From Prorocentrum cordatum (taxonomy: Eukaryota; Sar; Dinophyceae; Prorocentrales; Prorocentraceae), in NCBI GenBank assembly GCA_963575745.1, contig CAUYUJ010014171.1, positions 1,934,505 to 1,998,504 on the forward strand: 64,000 nucleotides of DNA, read 5' to 3'. Positions 1 to 10,638 of the stretch are shown piece by piece. Numbering within the stretch: the first letter of the stretch is position 1; each line of letters opens with the position of its first letter. Made by a program: the position numbers and the translations under genes. The notes under the pieces were generated by a model. It made no database searches, was not told where the DNA came from, and worked only from the letters and a program-made list of their open reading frames with translations.

Positions 1-86
1 CCTGGTGGTGGTGGTGTCGCCTCTTCTTCTTCTCCGACACCGGGGGGGTGGGGTGATCGACCTTCGGGGAGCTCGGCAGGCGGTGG

Positions 87-176
87 ATCTTTCTTTCTTT
101 CTTTCTTTTTTGTTTGTTGTTTTTTTTTTCTCTCTCTCTCTCTCTCACTCTCTCTCTCTCTCTCTTATATATACAC
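87..176. repeat. TTTC/CT microsatellite
   Basis: CTTT units pass into a T run and then CT dinucleotides. The tract ends in a short TA run. Low-complexity DNA, no coding signal. Confidence 0.9.
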
Positions 177-699
177 GTTTTTGTTGTATCTGATCTATAT
201 GGGTATACATCGTTAGGTATACATTTGTTTATACAAAGCTGCAGTGGTCAAGGTCAAGCCGACAATTCAGCGATAACTCCTTGTTGCCTTTTCCAGCATC
301 GCCGCTATGATAATGTTATTCGTTATCCTTCCTCCATGCTTCTTTTTCATCATTTTCGCCATACCCTGCGCATTCTCCCCATCCTCCTCAGCTCTTTTTT
401 TGCGGAGGCTCCTCCTTGGAGAGCCGGGCCTCACAAAAGATGTTGCAGCCTTTCTGAAGGCCTTCTGGAGGCCTCCTGGGGGGCCTCTGGGGGCTTCTTC
501 GGGCCACCCTGCCTCCAACCGCAGTCTCCCTGAACGACCGGGTCACGATGTGGAATGCTTCGGAGGCTTTCTTGGCCGCGAAGACGCCCCCAGAGAGCTC
601 CTTCCAAGAGAGCCCCCAGAGGCAGAATCCACTGGTTTCCCCTACGTGTTTTTGCAGGATTTGGGCGTGGTCGCCCCCCTCGGCGCTCCCCACGCTCGC
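177..699. other. unassigned spacer
   Basis: Mixed-composition sequence becoming GC-rich after about 430, where short GGCCTC/GGGGCC words recur. No domain, RNA gene or element end recognised. Confidence 0.5.
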
Positions 700-860
700 A
701 GGCGCCCCTAGGAGGCCCTGAAGACCGCCGAAAAAGACGGCCCAGGAGGCCCCCAAGAGGGCCCCCAAGAGCGGCCCACGAGGGCCCCAAGACAGGCCCA
801 GGGGCGCCCAAGGCGGCTCAAGAGGGCGCCCAGGCGGCCCCAAAGAGGGCCACAAAAGCT
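700..860. repeat. degenerate CCAAGAGGCCC repeat, block 1
   Basis: Words of the form GCCCCCAAGAGGGCC recur every 10-30 bp. The same style of repeat continues at 1160-1385 and recurs at 34290-34830 and 58800-59060, so this is a dispersed family of degenerate short-period repeats. Open frames here reflect the lack of stops in the repeat. Confidence 0.8.
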
Positions 861-952
861 GGAGCACACAGACACAGAGACACAGAGACACAGAGACACA
901 CAGACACAGAGACACAGAGACACAGAGACACAGAGACACAGAGACACACACA

Positions 953-1042
<90 letters not shown>

Positions 1043-1150
1043 CATGCACACGCACACACAAACACACACACACACATTCACACACATTCACACACATTCA
1101 CACACATTCACTCACACACACACACACACATTCACACACACACACACACC
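861..1150. repeat. compound CA-rich microsatellite
   Basis: Successive blocks of ACAGAGAC, CA, GCAGAC and CACATTCA units. It splits the CCAAGAGG repeat into two halves. Confidence 0.95.
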
Positions 1151-1159
1151 AGAAATCCG

Positions 1160-1385
1160 AGCCTTCCGCCCCAAGACGCCTTCAGGAGGCCCCAAGAGGC
1201 GCCTAGGAGGTCCCAAGAGGCCCCCAAGAGGGCCCCAAGAGGCCCCCAAACGGCCTCCAAGAGGCCCGAAAGAGTCCCCAAGAGGCCCCACAACGGCCCC
1301 CAAGAGGCGTTCAAACTGCCTCCAAGAGGCCCCCGAGAAGCCTCCCACGAGATCCCCACGAACATCCCCAGGCACGAGGGCGGGA
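1160..1385. repeat. degenerate CCAAGAGGCCC repeat, block 2
   Basis: Continues block 1. It is followed by a GGCGGGATGGGC-type stretch that recurs at about 59095-59125 after the third block of this family, so repeat and downstream flank travelled together. Confidence 0.75.
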
Positions 1386-1463
1386 TGGGCTGAAGGCCAT
1401 TAGATATATGCCACCCCCCGAAACGCAAGTCCGCCGACTGCCGAGGTCCCCGAAAGTTGATCC

Positions 1464-1634
1464 CCCAGACCCCCGACGCGATCATCTGTTCCCATCGCGG
1501 GCGTCCAGAAGTCTCGGACCCTTCCCTGGGACAAGGCTTTCATACCGAGTCGTTTTTTGAGCAGTTCTGGGGCCCAGCAAGGGCCTCTGGAGCCCGACTT
1601 GTTTTTTTCACGACCCGAGGGGGTCTCGGCTCCA
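1464..1634 (+). mobile_element. F1 foldback element, diverged copy
   Basis: Starts at CCAGACCCCCGACG and ends at CACGACCCGAGGGGGTCT, which form imperfect inverted ends. The internal words ACCGAGTCGTT and GGGGCCCAGCAAGGGCC line up with copies at 41995-42181 and 43901-44092. No coding capacity; a MITE-like non-autonomous element is the best reading. Confidence 0.7.
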
Positions 1635-1635
1635 G

Positions 1636-2394
1636 GCGGTGGACTTTCGCTCAGCTCGGCGCGACTGGAAACGGCGGCGGCACAGACTGCGCTACTCCCG
1701 GGACCTCTCCTGTGGGGTGCACTCTGATTGGAATGTCGAGGAGAGCTCAGCCGTGGTGGCGGTATCGGTGCCGCTTCCCCTCTGTGCGGCGGCGCAGATG
1801 CCTGCGGCGGCGGCCCTTTTGCTTAGCTCAGCTCGGCTTGAGAGGGGGTCGTGTGCATGGAGGCCTCCCAGATGGGGTCCGAGCGCATGGGGTCGGAAGA
1901 TCGGGCAGCATCGCCAATGCATCGCCGATGCATCGGCGGTGCGGCGAGATCCTCCGACCTCTGGTGTCTGCTCCATGGGAGGCCACGCGGAACCGGGGGC
2001 CGTCACATTGGGACCGGACCTGGAAACCGTTTGAACCGATGTGGACTCGCTTAGGAGCGCACGCGGGACCGAAGTGGGACCCGGCTCGGAGCAGCTGCGC
2101 CCCTCAGACAGAGGAGACGAGAATGGCGAGGGAAGGGCCGGCTGCGGTCCACACGGCGCCGCCCCGGGCCCCCACGAGCGGGCACCGCGAAGCGACCCCA
2201 CTCTGCGCGGACCCCGGTGGAGCGACGAGGGGCCCCTGCGCGAGATGGCATCGCGACCCGACGCCGCGGCTCGCGCGGCTGCCGCGGGGCCACGCGCGCG
2301 GAAACGCCGCACCGGAAGCGAGGGCGTGCACACGCGCGACCGACCCTGCGCGGGCAGCTTGCGCGCCAAGGCTGACGCCATCGCACCCGTGGTT
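1636..2394. other. GC-rich sequence, no gene identified
   Basis: Several overlapping open frames exist on both strands, as expected at this GC content. None shows a recognisable domain. The short direct repeats GCATCGCCAATGCATCGCC and neighbours lie at 1911-1945. Confidence 0.5.
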
Positions 2395-2765
2395 GTCGCG
2401 CGGCGGCGCGCCGGGGGGGGGGGGAGGGGAGGAGGGGCGGGCTGTCGCAGAAGGCTCGGAAGTCCCGCGGCCTTCCGAGAAGCTCCCTGAGCCTCCCCCG
2501 AAGACGCAGAGAGCTTCTCACAGGGCGCGAGTCGGGTGCAAGGTGCGAGCCCTACCCCTACCCCCCACGATTTCTGGGGGGGGGCTGGGGTTCAGTTCGC
2601 TCGGGAGCTCCCGGAAGAAGTGAACCCCACCCTCCCCCTCAGAAATCGTTGGAGGGTAGGGGTGGGGTTCGTATGTGGCCCCCCAGCGAGGGCTTCTGAG
2701 AAGTCCAGCCGCCTTCTGAGAAGGCCCTGTCCTTCTCGCTTCCCCCCCTCGCTCGCCGCCGAGTT
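2395..2765 (+). mobile_element. F9 foldback element split by a nested element
   Basis: The left part (2395-2530) carries CGCAGAAGG, TTCCGAGAAGC and CGAAGACGCAGAGAGCTTCT. The right part (2690-2765) carries GCCTTCTGAGAAGGCCC and ends in TTCCCCCCCTCGCTCGCCGCC. The same words form one uninterrupted element at 31157-31365. An F8 element sits between the halves. Confidence 0.6.
2546..2671 (+). mobile_element. F8 foldback element nested in F9
   Basis: A left arm starting CCTACCCCTACCCCCCACGA is the inverted copy of a right arm ending ATCGTTGGAGGGTAGGGG. The loop is near TCGGGAGCTCCCGG. The whole element can fold into one hairpin of about 60 bp per arm. A half copy lies at 46026-46098. Confidence 0.8.
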
Positions 2766-2945
2766 GCGTCGCTCATCTGGGAGGCCTGGGAGTGCAGGCC
2801 CAGCGCGTCGTCAGCGCACAAGCCGGGGAGCAGCGCCCGCGGGAGCCTCGCGCCGCCGTTGCGGCAAAACTGCCGGAGGCGGCCGGGGCCGGGGAGCGCC
2901 CGTCCTCTGTGCCTGGTGCACTTGGGCGTCTGCTGGGAAAGACGT

Positions 2946-3252
2946 CCTCCTCCTCCTCCTCCTCCTCCTCCTCCTCCTCCTTCTCCTTCTCCTCGCTATG
3001 GCATCCCTGCGCCTCCCTCCTTTCCTCCTCCTCCTCCTCCTCCTCCTCCTCCTCCTCCTCCTCCTCCTCGCCTCCTCCTCGCCTCCTCCTCCTCCTCCTC
3101 CTCCTTTTCCTCCTCCTCCTCCTCCTCCTCCCTCCTCCTCCTGCTCCTGCTCCTCCTCCACTTCCTTCTGCTCTCCTCCTTCTCACCCTTCTCCTCCTCC
3201 TCCTCCTCCTCCTCCTCCTCCTCCTCCTCCTCCTCCTTCTGCTTCTCCTCCC
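2946..3252. repeat. TCC microsatellite
   Basis: Nearly uninterrupted TCC units with a few TGC and TTC interruptions. On paper they encode poly-Ser/Pro/Leu in the three plus frames and poly-Glu/Arg/Gly on the minus strand, so long ORFs across it are not evidence of a gene. Confidence 0.95.
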
Positions 3253-3464
3253 CAGCGAGGCCACTGCGCAGCCGTTTTGTCCCGCGGCGGCCGCGGGCGG
3301 GCCCGCGCCATCGGGAGCCCCCAGCGCCGAGGGCGCGAGGGGAGGTTGCCAGGACGAGGGGCGCGCCCCAGGGGCAACGCGAGGCCTCGCCAGCCTGGCA
3401 CAGGAGGTCACGCAGGGAGCGTACAGAGGCGCGACACGCGCTGCAGGAGCAGAACAAGAGGCGG

Positions 3465-4288
3465 CTGCTCGGCGCACACCACGGCAGCAAGGCACCAACG
3501 GGCCGCGACGAGTGCGTCGTCCGCAGGACCTGCAGCGAGTGGTGGTGATGGTGGTAGCGCAGCCGACTGGAGGAGTTGGGCTACAAGTGCAAGCGCAAGG
3601 CCACCGTGCCGAGGCCCAAGCCCCCCAAGCAGCCGCAGGAGGACTCGGCGAAGGGAGGACGCCGAGGCACTGGAGGCGGCGGAGGCGGCAGGGCAGGCGG
3701 CGGCAAGGGACAGGGCCCAGAGCAGCCGGCGCAGGCCCTCCAGCTGACCACGGCCTCGCTCGGCACGCTGCTGCTGCAGGGCGCGGGCGCCATCGGCAAG
3801 CGACTGGAGGGCGCTGCAACGGCCTTGCAGGCCGCGCCGCCGCCGCCGCAGAGGTCGAGGGGGGAGGGGTCGGCCACTGCTCGGCGCACACCACGGCAGC
3901 AAGGCACCAACGGGCCGCGACGAGTGCGTCGTCCGCAGGACCTGCAGCGAGTGGTGGTGATGGTGGTAGCGCAGCCGACTGGAGGAGTTGGGCTACAAGT
4001 GCAAGCGCAAGGCCACCGTGCCGAGGCCCAAGCCCCCCAAGCAGCCGCAGGAGGACTCGGCGAAGGGAGGACGCCGAGGCACTGGAGGCGGCGGAGGCGG
4101 CAGGGCAGGCGGCGGCAAGGGACAGGGCCCAGAGCAGCCGGCGCAGGCCCTCCAGCTGACCACGGCCTCGCTCGGCACGCTGCTGCTGCAGGGCGCGGGC
4201 GCCATCGGCAAGCGACTGGAGGGCGCTGCAACGGCCTTGCAGGCCGCGCCGCCGCCGCCGCAGAGGTCGAGGGGGGAGGGGTCGGCCA
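3465..4288 (+). repeat. 412-bp tandem duplication inside a retrotransposon relic
   Basis: The sequence from 3465 is repeated from 3877, and I see no difference between copies. Both end in GGGGAGGGGTCGGCCAC. 412 is not a multiple of three, so the duplication shifts frame: the peptide starting MGYKCKRKATVP appears at 3576 and again, in another frame, at 3988. Either a very recent duplication or an assembly artefact. Confidence 0.92.
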
Positions 4289-5290
4289 CGGCGGCGAGGT
4301 CGCTGCATGCCGCCCACCGCCTGTACCAGGCGGCCTTTGCGGCCAAGACGAAGGCCGAGGAGCCGAGGGGTAGGAGGAGGAGGACACGGCGAGGAAGGCA
4401 CGAGAGGTGCTAGAGGAGCGCGCGGAGGCCGTCCTGAAGGCCGAGGCAGGGTGCGAGGTCATCCAGGCCGAGGGCCGCACCGTCCCGTCAGGCATCCTCG
4501 AGCAGCTGGTCGCGGGCGAGCTGGACGCGCTCGCAGAGGGCCAGCTGGCGAGCGACACCGGGTGCGAGTTCCACTTGGGGGACGAGGGCCTCGACGAAGA
4601 GGGCAAGCGGCAGGTGGAGGAGGTGAAGAAGGCCGCAGCGAGGCAGATGCAGGAGAGCGCGACGTCGTTCCAGGGACAGCTTCGCGACCACTTTGCGAAG
4701 GCGAAGCTGGTCGCGCTGGATCAGCGCCAGGTCATCTCGCGAGCGGAGAGGAAGAGGAAGGCAGAAGAAGGCGCGGCGAGCGCCGTGCGCGGCCAGCAGC
4801 CGCGTCGCAGGCTGCCGCGGCAAGCAGTCGGCCAGCAGTCGGAGGATCCGACGCTGCGAAGGGCTTCCCGAAGGACATGCGCGAGGCGGCGAAGGCATGA
4901 GGCAAGTGCGCGGAGGCGCCCAGGGACCCCGTCTAGGGGTGCGTGCGATGGGCGGCGGCGGGGGGACGTTGGCGGCGCCGCCGCCGCCGCCCGCGGACGC
5001 ACTGTGCTCTGCGCCAACCTCTCAACGTGGGGACCCACAGCGGGGCTGTGGCTGATCAAGCAGGGGTTTGGAGGAGAAGACTTCGACGGGATGGTTCTGC
5101 AGGAGACGCACGGGCCAGAGTCGAAGCCGGAGGACACGGAGCTGGACTTTGTGAAGTTGGGGTGCAAGGCCAGCTTCCCCGCGCCGAGGAGCAGCAACGG
5201 GACGGAGTTGGGGAGCTTCGGAGGCACGGCCATCATCACAAAAGGCCGCCAGCGCGTCACCAGCTTTAGGCACCTGGCGCGGGCTCGCCA
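3988..5290 (+). pseudogene. LINE-type retrotransposon relic: ORF1-like region plus truncated endonuclease (EEP-like) domain
   Basis: The first frame (3988-4370) encodes a basic, Gly/Pro-rich stretch and then an Ala-rich helical segment. A one-base shift near 4370 is needed to continue into the frame whose first ATG is 4407. That frame holds a charged coiled-coil-like region (about residues 1-125), an Arg-rich linker (150-197) and then residues 198-290 with the look of a LINE endonuclease: CANLSTWGP near the start, MVLQETHG at 229-236 (the Gln-Glu-Thr-His motif with the metal-binding Glu), and FGGTAIITKG at 271-280. Similarity stops after about residue 290, so most of the endonuclease and the whole reverse transcriptase are missing. 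In LINEs this enzyme nicks the target so that reverse transcription can start. The family call rests on motif order only. Confidence 0.65.
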
Positions 5291-5299
5291 GCTCTCGAA

Positions 5300-5640
5300 T
5301 GCCACACTTGGATGCATATACGCATTAAGATGCTTGCACCTGGGGCCTCAAACAATTCAGTGTTGTCCCGAAGCTTCGCCTGGAGAACAGCCGTGAGCGC
5401 CTCGTCAACGCGCCACGTCCCAGAGCTCTCAGGGCGGCCTGGGAGCCTCCAGGACGTGTTCGTTATTGGGGCTGGGGAGGGTGACTCTCGGGGCTCGGAG
5501 CTACACTGGAAATCACCCGTGGCGAGGATTGCCCATGTCATGTACCATGGACCAGAGGGTGTAATTGTGCAAATGCAATCCATTCCACGAACAGTGCTTG
5601 CACTTGGGGGTGCTTACTTCTGGTCTAAGGAGCTGGACCC
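5300..5640. other. unassigned open segment after the LINE relic
   Basis: Both strands are open here (plus frame from 5312, minus frame 5583-5266). Codon-level features do not favour either and no domain is recognised. It may be decayed retrotransposon sequence. Confidence 0.35.
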
Positions 5641-5845
5641 GGCTGTTGGATCGGCGGCCCCGTGCTTGCCGTCGCCGCCCCGTCGCCGCTTCGTCGCCGC
5701 CCGTCGTCAGGGCCTGGCTGTTGGTCTGGCGGCCGCGTGCTCGCCGTCGCCGCCCCGTCGCCGACTTGTCGTCGCCCGCCGTCTGGGCCTGGCTGTTGGT
5801 CAGGCGCTCCGAGCTCGCCGTCGCCGCCCTGTCGCCGCGACAAAG
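5636..5845. repeat. 75-bp tandem repeat, three units
   Basis: GGCTGTTGG recurs at 5641, 5716 and 5791, each followed by a CCGTCGCCGCC-rich segment. The period of 75 bp equals 25 codons, so all frames tend to stay open. Confidence 0.85.
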
Positions 5846-5884
5846 ACAGCGCCAAATTGATCCTCATATTCGAAAGCATTATTC

Positions 5885-7140
5885 GGATCTCCCCCCCCGG
5901 ATTTAACCGCTCACCTTTTCCGTATTGCATTTTGCGCACGATCCGGCCCCATCGCCCACCCGAAATATGACTTCAGATCACCCCAACACGACCAGCAACG
6001 CCCCCCTGCATCCTCTGCAAAACAACTCTATGCGCGCGCACTCGTTTATCAAAATTCATGGGTTCCCAAGAGCCCTTTTGCAACAGAAAATAAACGAAAT
6101 ATACATGCGCGCGTCGTCGCGCGCGCATGATGTAATCATTCAAACACTCTAGGTTTCGTGAGGATGCCAATGCCGAGCCATGCGCGTTGTTTTGCACCAG
6201 GAATTCTACAACAACGAATGTGCGTTCGCGCTCCTGCGAATTCCGAAATACACCGTACCATTTCTTCAATACTTTCATACATTGCACCACATGAGATTCT
6301 CGCACGCGGGTGCCCAAATTGTTCGCACGCCTTTTTGCGCGCCCGCGCTTTCAGAAAAACCCGTTTGCGAAATAAACGGACGAAGCGCATGCACGAGTGC
6401 CGTCACGTGCGCATGCCGGAATCCGTTGTAAACACCTTTTGGTGTCGTAGAGATTTCAAAATCTAATGCCCCTAACACATAATGAAGCACATGGCTTTGC
6501 AGCAGCAGTTCTCAAACAAAAAACGCCTTGTCGCGCTTGCGCTGCAAACCCTCAAGGGACTTATGTTTCATGTGCTCACTTTCCATTGAATTCGGCCAGA
6601 CGGACTTTTTTCGCGCCGCATGTCGACATCATTCGCACGCCCTTGCGCGCGTGTTGGAGGGCACGGTCCGTCTGAAATAACACAGTGCGGGCCACTTTCG
6701 CGCGTCGGCCGCGCGCGCATGTCGAATTCCTTCCAAAACCCGCGTCGCATACGCGAGGGCGCCGTCATCGTCGTCGGCGCGATCAACATCGGCGCCGTCT
6801 TTGGTTTTTTTCCGTCGCCGTTGCAATCATCGTCACCAGCGTCGCTAATATCATCATCGTGTCTACCGTCGTCGACGTTGCCATGTGCCCACGCCCGCGT
6901 AGGTTGCCACCTCGCAATGAAATGCCCACTGGGATGCGCCCAGCGGTCAGCGCCACCGCGGCCGCGTCGGTCGCGCCAAACTAGCTGGCCGCTGCGGGCG
7001 CGACCATGCGCGGGCTAGCGCGGCCGCAGATATGCACCAACCAACACCAAGCACGCATCGTAATCGCCACCGCATGGGTTTTGCAAACCAAGTTGCGGCT
7101 GAGCTGGTGGGACGATTGCGCGAACAGTGTAATCGACAAC
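5885..7140 (+). repeat. long-period dispersed repeat, copy 1
   Basis: AT-richer than its surroundings. It holds a module with CCTTTTCCGTATTGCA and GCGCGCGTCGTCGCGCGCGC (about 5885-6170). A second module (about 6600-7110) has GCGCGCGCATGTCGAA, TCGTGTCTACCGTCGTCGAC and GGTCAGCGCCACC. The first module recurs at 7160-7440 and the second at 9280-9480 and 9722-10205. A short frame ending SASVAPN/K is shared by two copies, but coding is unproven. Confidence 0.7.
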
Positions 7141-7159
7141 TCATTGCGAACAGAAATGA

Positions 7160-7691
7160 ATACGTTCTCCCCCCCCATCCACGATGATCCCCCACCTTTT
7201 CCGTATTGCAACTGACATACGATTCTGCCCCATCCTAAACCTGAGCTCGTACCATCCCAGGCGAGCCGGTATCGACCCCGCCTCGTCATCCGGTGCAAAA
7301 AAAAAACTATGCGTGCGCACTCGTTGTTCATCAATCATCAGTTTTCAAACGCCGCTTGCAACCTATATGACGAAGTGCACACGCGCGCGTCGTGGCGCGC
7401 GCATGCCACACTCCATCTAAAACCGTGATTTCGTAAGGATGTCAAGGTTGAAAGCCCAAGGAACATATAACAAACACGAGGTGTTGCAACACGGAATCTC
7501 CCCAACAAGCAGCTTGCGCGCGCCCTCTTGTGCGAATTCTGACGAAAACCATAAATTGTTAAATATTGTCACTATATAATACCAAGCGGGCTTCGCACGC
7601 GCATGTCGAACTCGCTCAAACGCCTTTGCGCGTGTGCTGTCGCTGGAACCATTCGTCGCGCGTGCATGCCGCAATCCTTCAAACATTAGCC
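7160..7691 (+). repeat. long-period dispersed repeat, copy 2 (first module)
   Basis: Carries CCTTTTCCGTATTGCA, CTATGCGTGCGCACTCGTT and CGCGCGCGTCGTGGCGCGCG in the same order as copy 1. It is cut at its right side by composite element E1. Confidence 0.7.
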
Positions 7692-9118
7692 TCGCGAAGG
7701 ACCCAAGCATATGCAGTTGTGAGCACCCTCGCTGTACGCACCGCATTCGGAGGAGCTTCTTATAGGGCCACGAAACGTGCGAGGGGTGTGCCAACATTTG
7801 TCTGGTGGGCGCATGCGAATGCCGCCCGCCACTTGGGCCGTACGTAGAATTACCTATGGGGCCACGAAACGTGTGAGGGGTGCGCCGAAATTGGTGTCGG
7901 TGACGCAGGCGGGCGGTGGCACTGTGGCCTTCGGTGGAGCTCCCTATGGGGCCACGAGCTGCGTGAAGGGTGACGCATGCGGGCGGTGGCACTGGGGCCT
8001 TCGGGGGAGCTCCCTATGGGGCCACGAACTGCGTGAGGGGCGTGCCGAAATCGGTGTGGGTGACGCATGCGGGCGGTGGCGCTAGGGCCTTCGGGGGAGT
8101 TCCCTATGGGGCCACGGGGCGTGTGAAGGGTGTGCCGAAGCCGGTGTGGGGCTCGCGTGCGGGCGGTGGCAGCTCCTTCTGGGACCACGAAGCGTGCGGG
8201 GTGTGCCGAAATCGGTGTGGGTAACGCATGCGGGCGGTGGCACTGGGGCCTTCGGTGGAGCTCCCTATGGGGCCACGACGCGTGTGAGCGGTGTGCCGAA
8301 ATTGGTGTGGGTAACGCACGCGGGCCCTGGCAATGAGGCCTTCGGTGGAACTACATATGGGGCCACGAAACGTGTGAGGGGTGTGCCTACATGGGTGTGG
8401 GCAACGCATGCGGGCGGTGGCACTGTGGCCTTCGGTGGAGCTCCCTATGGGGCCACGAAACGTGTGAGGGGTGTGCCTACATGGGTGTGGGCAACGCATG
8501 CGGGCGGTGGCACTGTGGCCTTCGGTGGAGCTCCCTATGGGGCCACGAAGCGTGTGAGGGGTGTGCCGACATGGGTGTGGGTAACGCATGCCGGCGGTGG
8601 CACCGGGGCCTTCGGTGGAGCTCCCTATGGAGCCACGAAGCGTGTGAAGGGTGTGCCGAAACCGTTGTGGGTAACGCATGGGGGCGGTTGCACTGGGGCC
8701 TTCGGTGGAGCTCCTTCTGGGACCACGAAGCGTGCGGGGTGTGCCGAAATCGGTGTGGTTAACGCATGCGGGCGGTGGCACTGGGGCCTTCGGTGGAGCT
8801 CCCTATGGGGCCACGACGCGTGTGAGCGGTGTGCCGAAATTGGTGTGGGTAACGCATGCGGGCCCTGGCAATGAGGCCTTCGGTGGAACTACATATGGGG
8901 CCACGAAACGTGTGAGGCGTGTGCCTACATGGGTGTGGGCAACGCATGCGGGCGGTGGCACTGTGGCCTTCGGTGGAGCTCCCTATGGGGCCACGAAGCG
9001 CTATATTTGGCGGGTGGAACGCGAGGAGGAGGGAGGAAGAGGGAGGAGGAGGAAGGAAGGGGGGCACGCGAGGACCGTCTCTTCAAAACGAGGACCCAAC
9101 ACCACAGGATGGTTGGGA
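7692..9118 (-). mobile_element. composite element E1 with 90-bp tandem units
   Basis: The left boundary is the CGAAGGACCCAAGCATATGC end (end B). The right boundary is the GGACCCAACACCACAGG...ATGGTTGGGA end (end A), next to a GGA-rich tract at about 9020-9065. Between them run about 14 units, for example GGGGCCACGAAACGTGTGAG at 8360 and 8450 (90-bp spacing). The internal word GGTGGAGCTCCCTATGGGG is the best conserved. 90 bp is 30 codons, which explains the long open frames on both strands. Confidence 0.85.
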
Positions 9119-9560
9119 ACTTGAGGTTTCGAAGGGGGTTCGAAAAAGATTGTCCCGAAACCATATGTCACACATGGTTTCGCAACGTCAGTTTTCAAAA
9201 GTTCCTGCGCTAGCGCTCTTGAGAGTTCCTTGAGAACGCCATTGATTTGTTCATTGAATGTTGCCAAACGGGCCTCCCGCGCCGCATGACGACATCATTC
9301 GAAGGCCCCTGCGCGCGTGCTGAGGTGGGGGCACGATCCGTGTGCAATCATACAATGCGGGCCACTCTCGCGCCTCGGCCGCGCGCGCATGTCGAACTCC
9401 TTCCAAAACCTTCATCACCGACGCGAAGGGGCCGTCATCGTCGCCGGCGTGGTCAGCATCGGCGTCGTTGTGCGCGTGCTGTCGCTAGAATCCAGAACAA
9501 CAAATAAACCGAAGTGCACGCGCGCGCGTCGTCGCGCGTGTATGCTAAGATCTTTCAAAA
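9119..9560 (+). repeat. 442-bp repeat, first copy
   Basis: Starts ACTTGAGGTTTCGAAG and includes GCAACGTCAGTTTTCAAAAG, TTCATTGAATGTTGCC and CCGCATGACGACATCATTCG. The same words recur 442 bp downstream with scattered differences. Part of the long-period repeat family of 5885-7140. Confidence 0.85.
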
Positions 9561-10210
9561 ACTTGAGGTTCCGAAAAGCTTTCAAAACAGGGTGTCCCGA
9601 CACCATGAACGACACATGGCTTCGCAACGTCAGTTGTCAAGAGTTCCTGCGCTAGCGCTCTTGCGAGTTCTTTGAGAAAGCCATTGATCTGTTCATTGAA
9701 TGTTGCCAAACGGGCCTCCCGCGCCGCATGACGACATCATTCGAAGGCCCCTGCGCGCATGCTGAGGGGGGGCACGATCCGTGTCCAATCATACAATGCG
9801 GGCCACTCTCGCGCCTCGGCCGCGCGCGCATGTCGAGCTCCTTCCAAAACCTTCATCACCGAGGTGAGGGGGCCGTCATCGTCGCCAGCGTGGTCAGCAT
9901 CGGCGCCGTCAATGGCCGTGCCGCCATCGCTGTCAAAATTATCACTAACATCGCTACGGTCATCATCGTGTCTACTGTTGTCGACTTTGCCATGATACCG
10001 ATCCCGCCCAAGTCGCCGATTCGCAATGCAGTGCCCGCTTGGATGTGCTTAGCGGTCAGCGCCACCACGTCCGCATCGGTCGCGCCAAAGTAGCTGGCCG
10101 CTGCGCGCGCGTGCATGCGCGGGCTGGCGCGGCCGCATAGAGGCACCAGCCAAAGCCAAGCACACATCGCAAATGTCGCCGCGTGGATTCGTCCAACCAG
10201 GTTGCGGGTG
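9561..10210 (+). repeat. 442-bp repeat, second copy with longer tail
   Basis: Starts ACTTGAGGTTCCG and then extends past 10000 into the TCATCGTGTCTACTGTTGTC module, which matches 6860-7100. It is therefore the most complete right half of the family in this window. Confidence 0.85.
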
Positions 10211-10638
10211 GGTGGGTGGGGGTGTTTGCAAAAGCATGGATGTTGTCAATTCGATTGTGAAGATCAATCACACCACATAGATCTCACAACGTAGATCGAT
10301 AGGAAAACGCATGTTCCACTACATACAGAACATACAGAACTGTTCCTAGAAACTCACGGTTTGGGGCCCACGCTGGATAATCTGTGTGGCATGGACATGT
10401 AGATGTGTAGTCAACAAACGTCGCGCGTATACATGTGTAACATGTGTATACGACATGTATATATCGGTCCCTGAACCCACCATGAACCCTGCTTTCCTCG
10501 TGGAAGTTCAAAGAGGAAAACAGGGTCAGTGGGTCGTCGTGCTGGGGTGCGCGCGCGTGTACAAGAGGAAGATGAGAAAGAGTCAAAGAGGTAGAGACAC
10601 TCGCAAGTCAAACTGTGAGAGAGTAGGAGATGTATGTC
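10211..10638. other. unassigned spacer
   Basis: Contains a short GGGTGGGTGGGGGTG run (10207-10225) and repeats of ATACATGTGTAACATGTG near 10430. No gene or element ends recognised. Confidence 0.5.

Noticed and set aside
2536-4401. Long ORFs on both strands over the TCC tract and downstream
   Set aside because: They run through a triplet repeat in all frames and through a frame-shifting duplication; only the LINE-like part has motif support.
7692-9118. Reading the 90-bp arrays as CRISPR
   Set aside because: Units are contiguous and alike along their whole length, with no repeat-spacer alternation; the genome is eukaryotic and no cas genes are present.
9728-10093. 121-codon ORF as a conserved gene
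   Set aside because: Part of a dispersed repeat; the other copy (6685-6984) keeps only the last part of the frame and the opposite strand is equally open.
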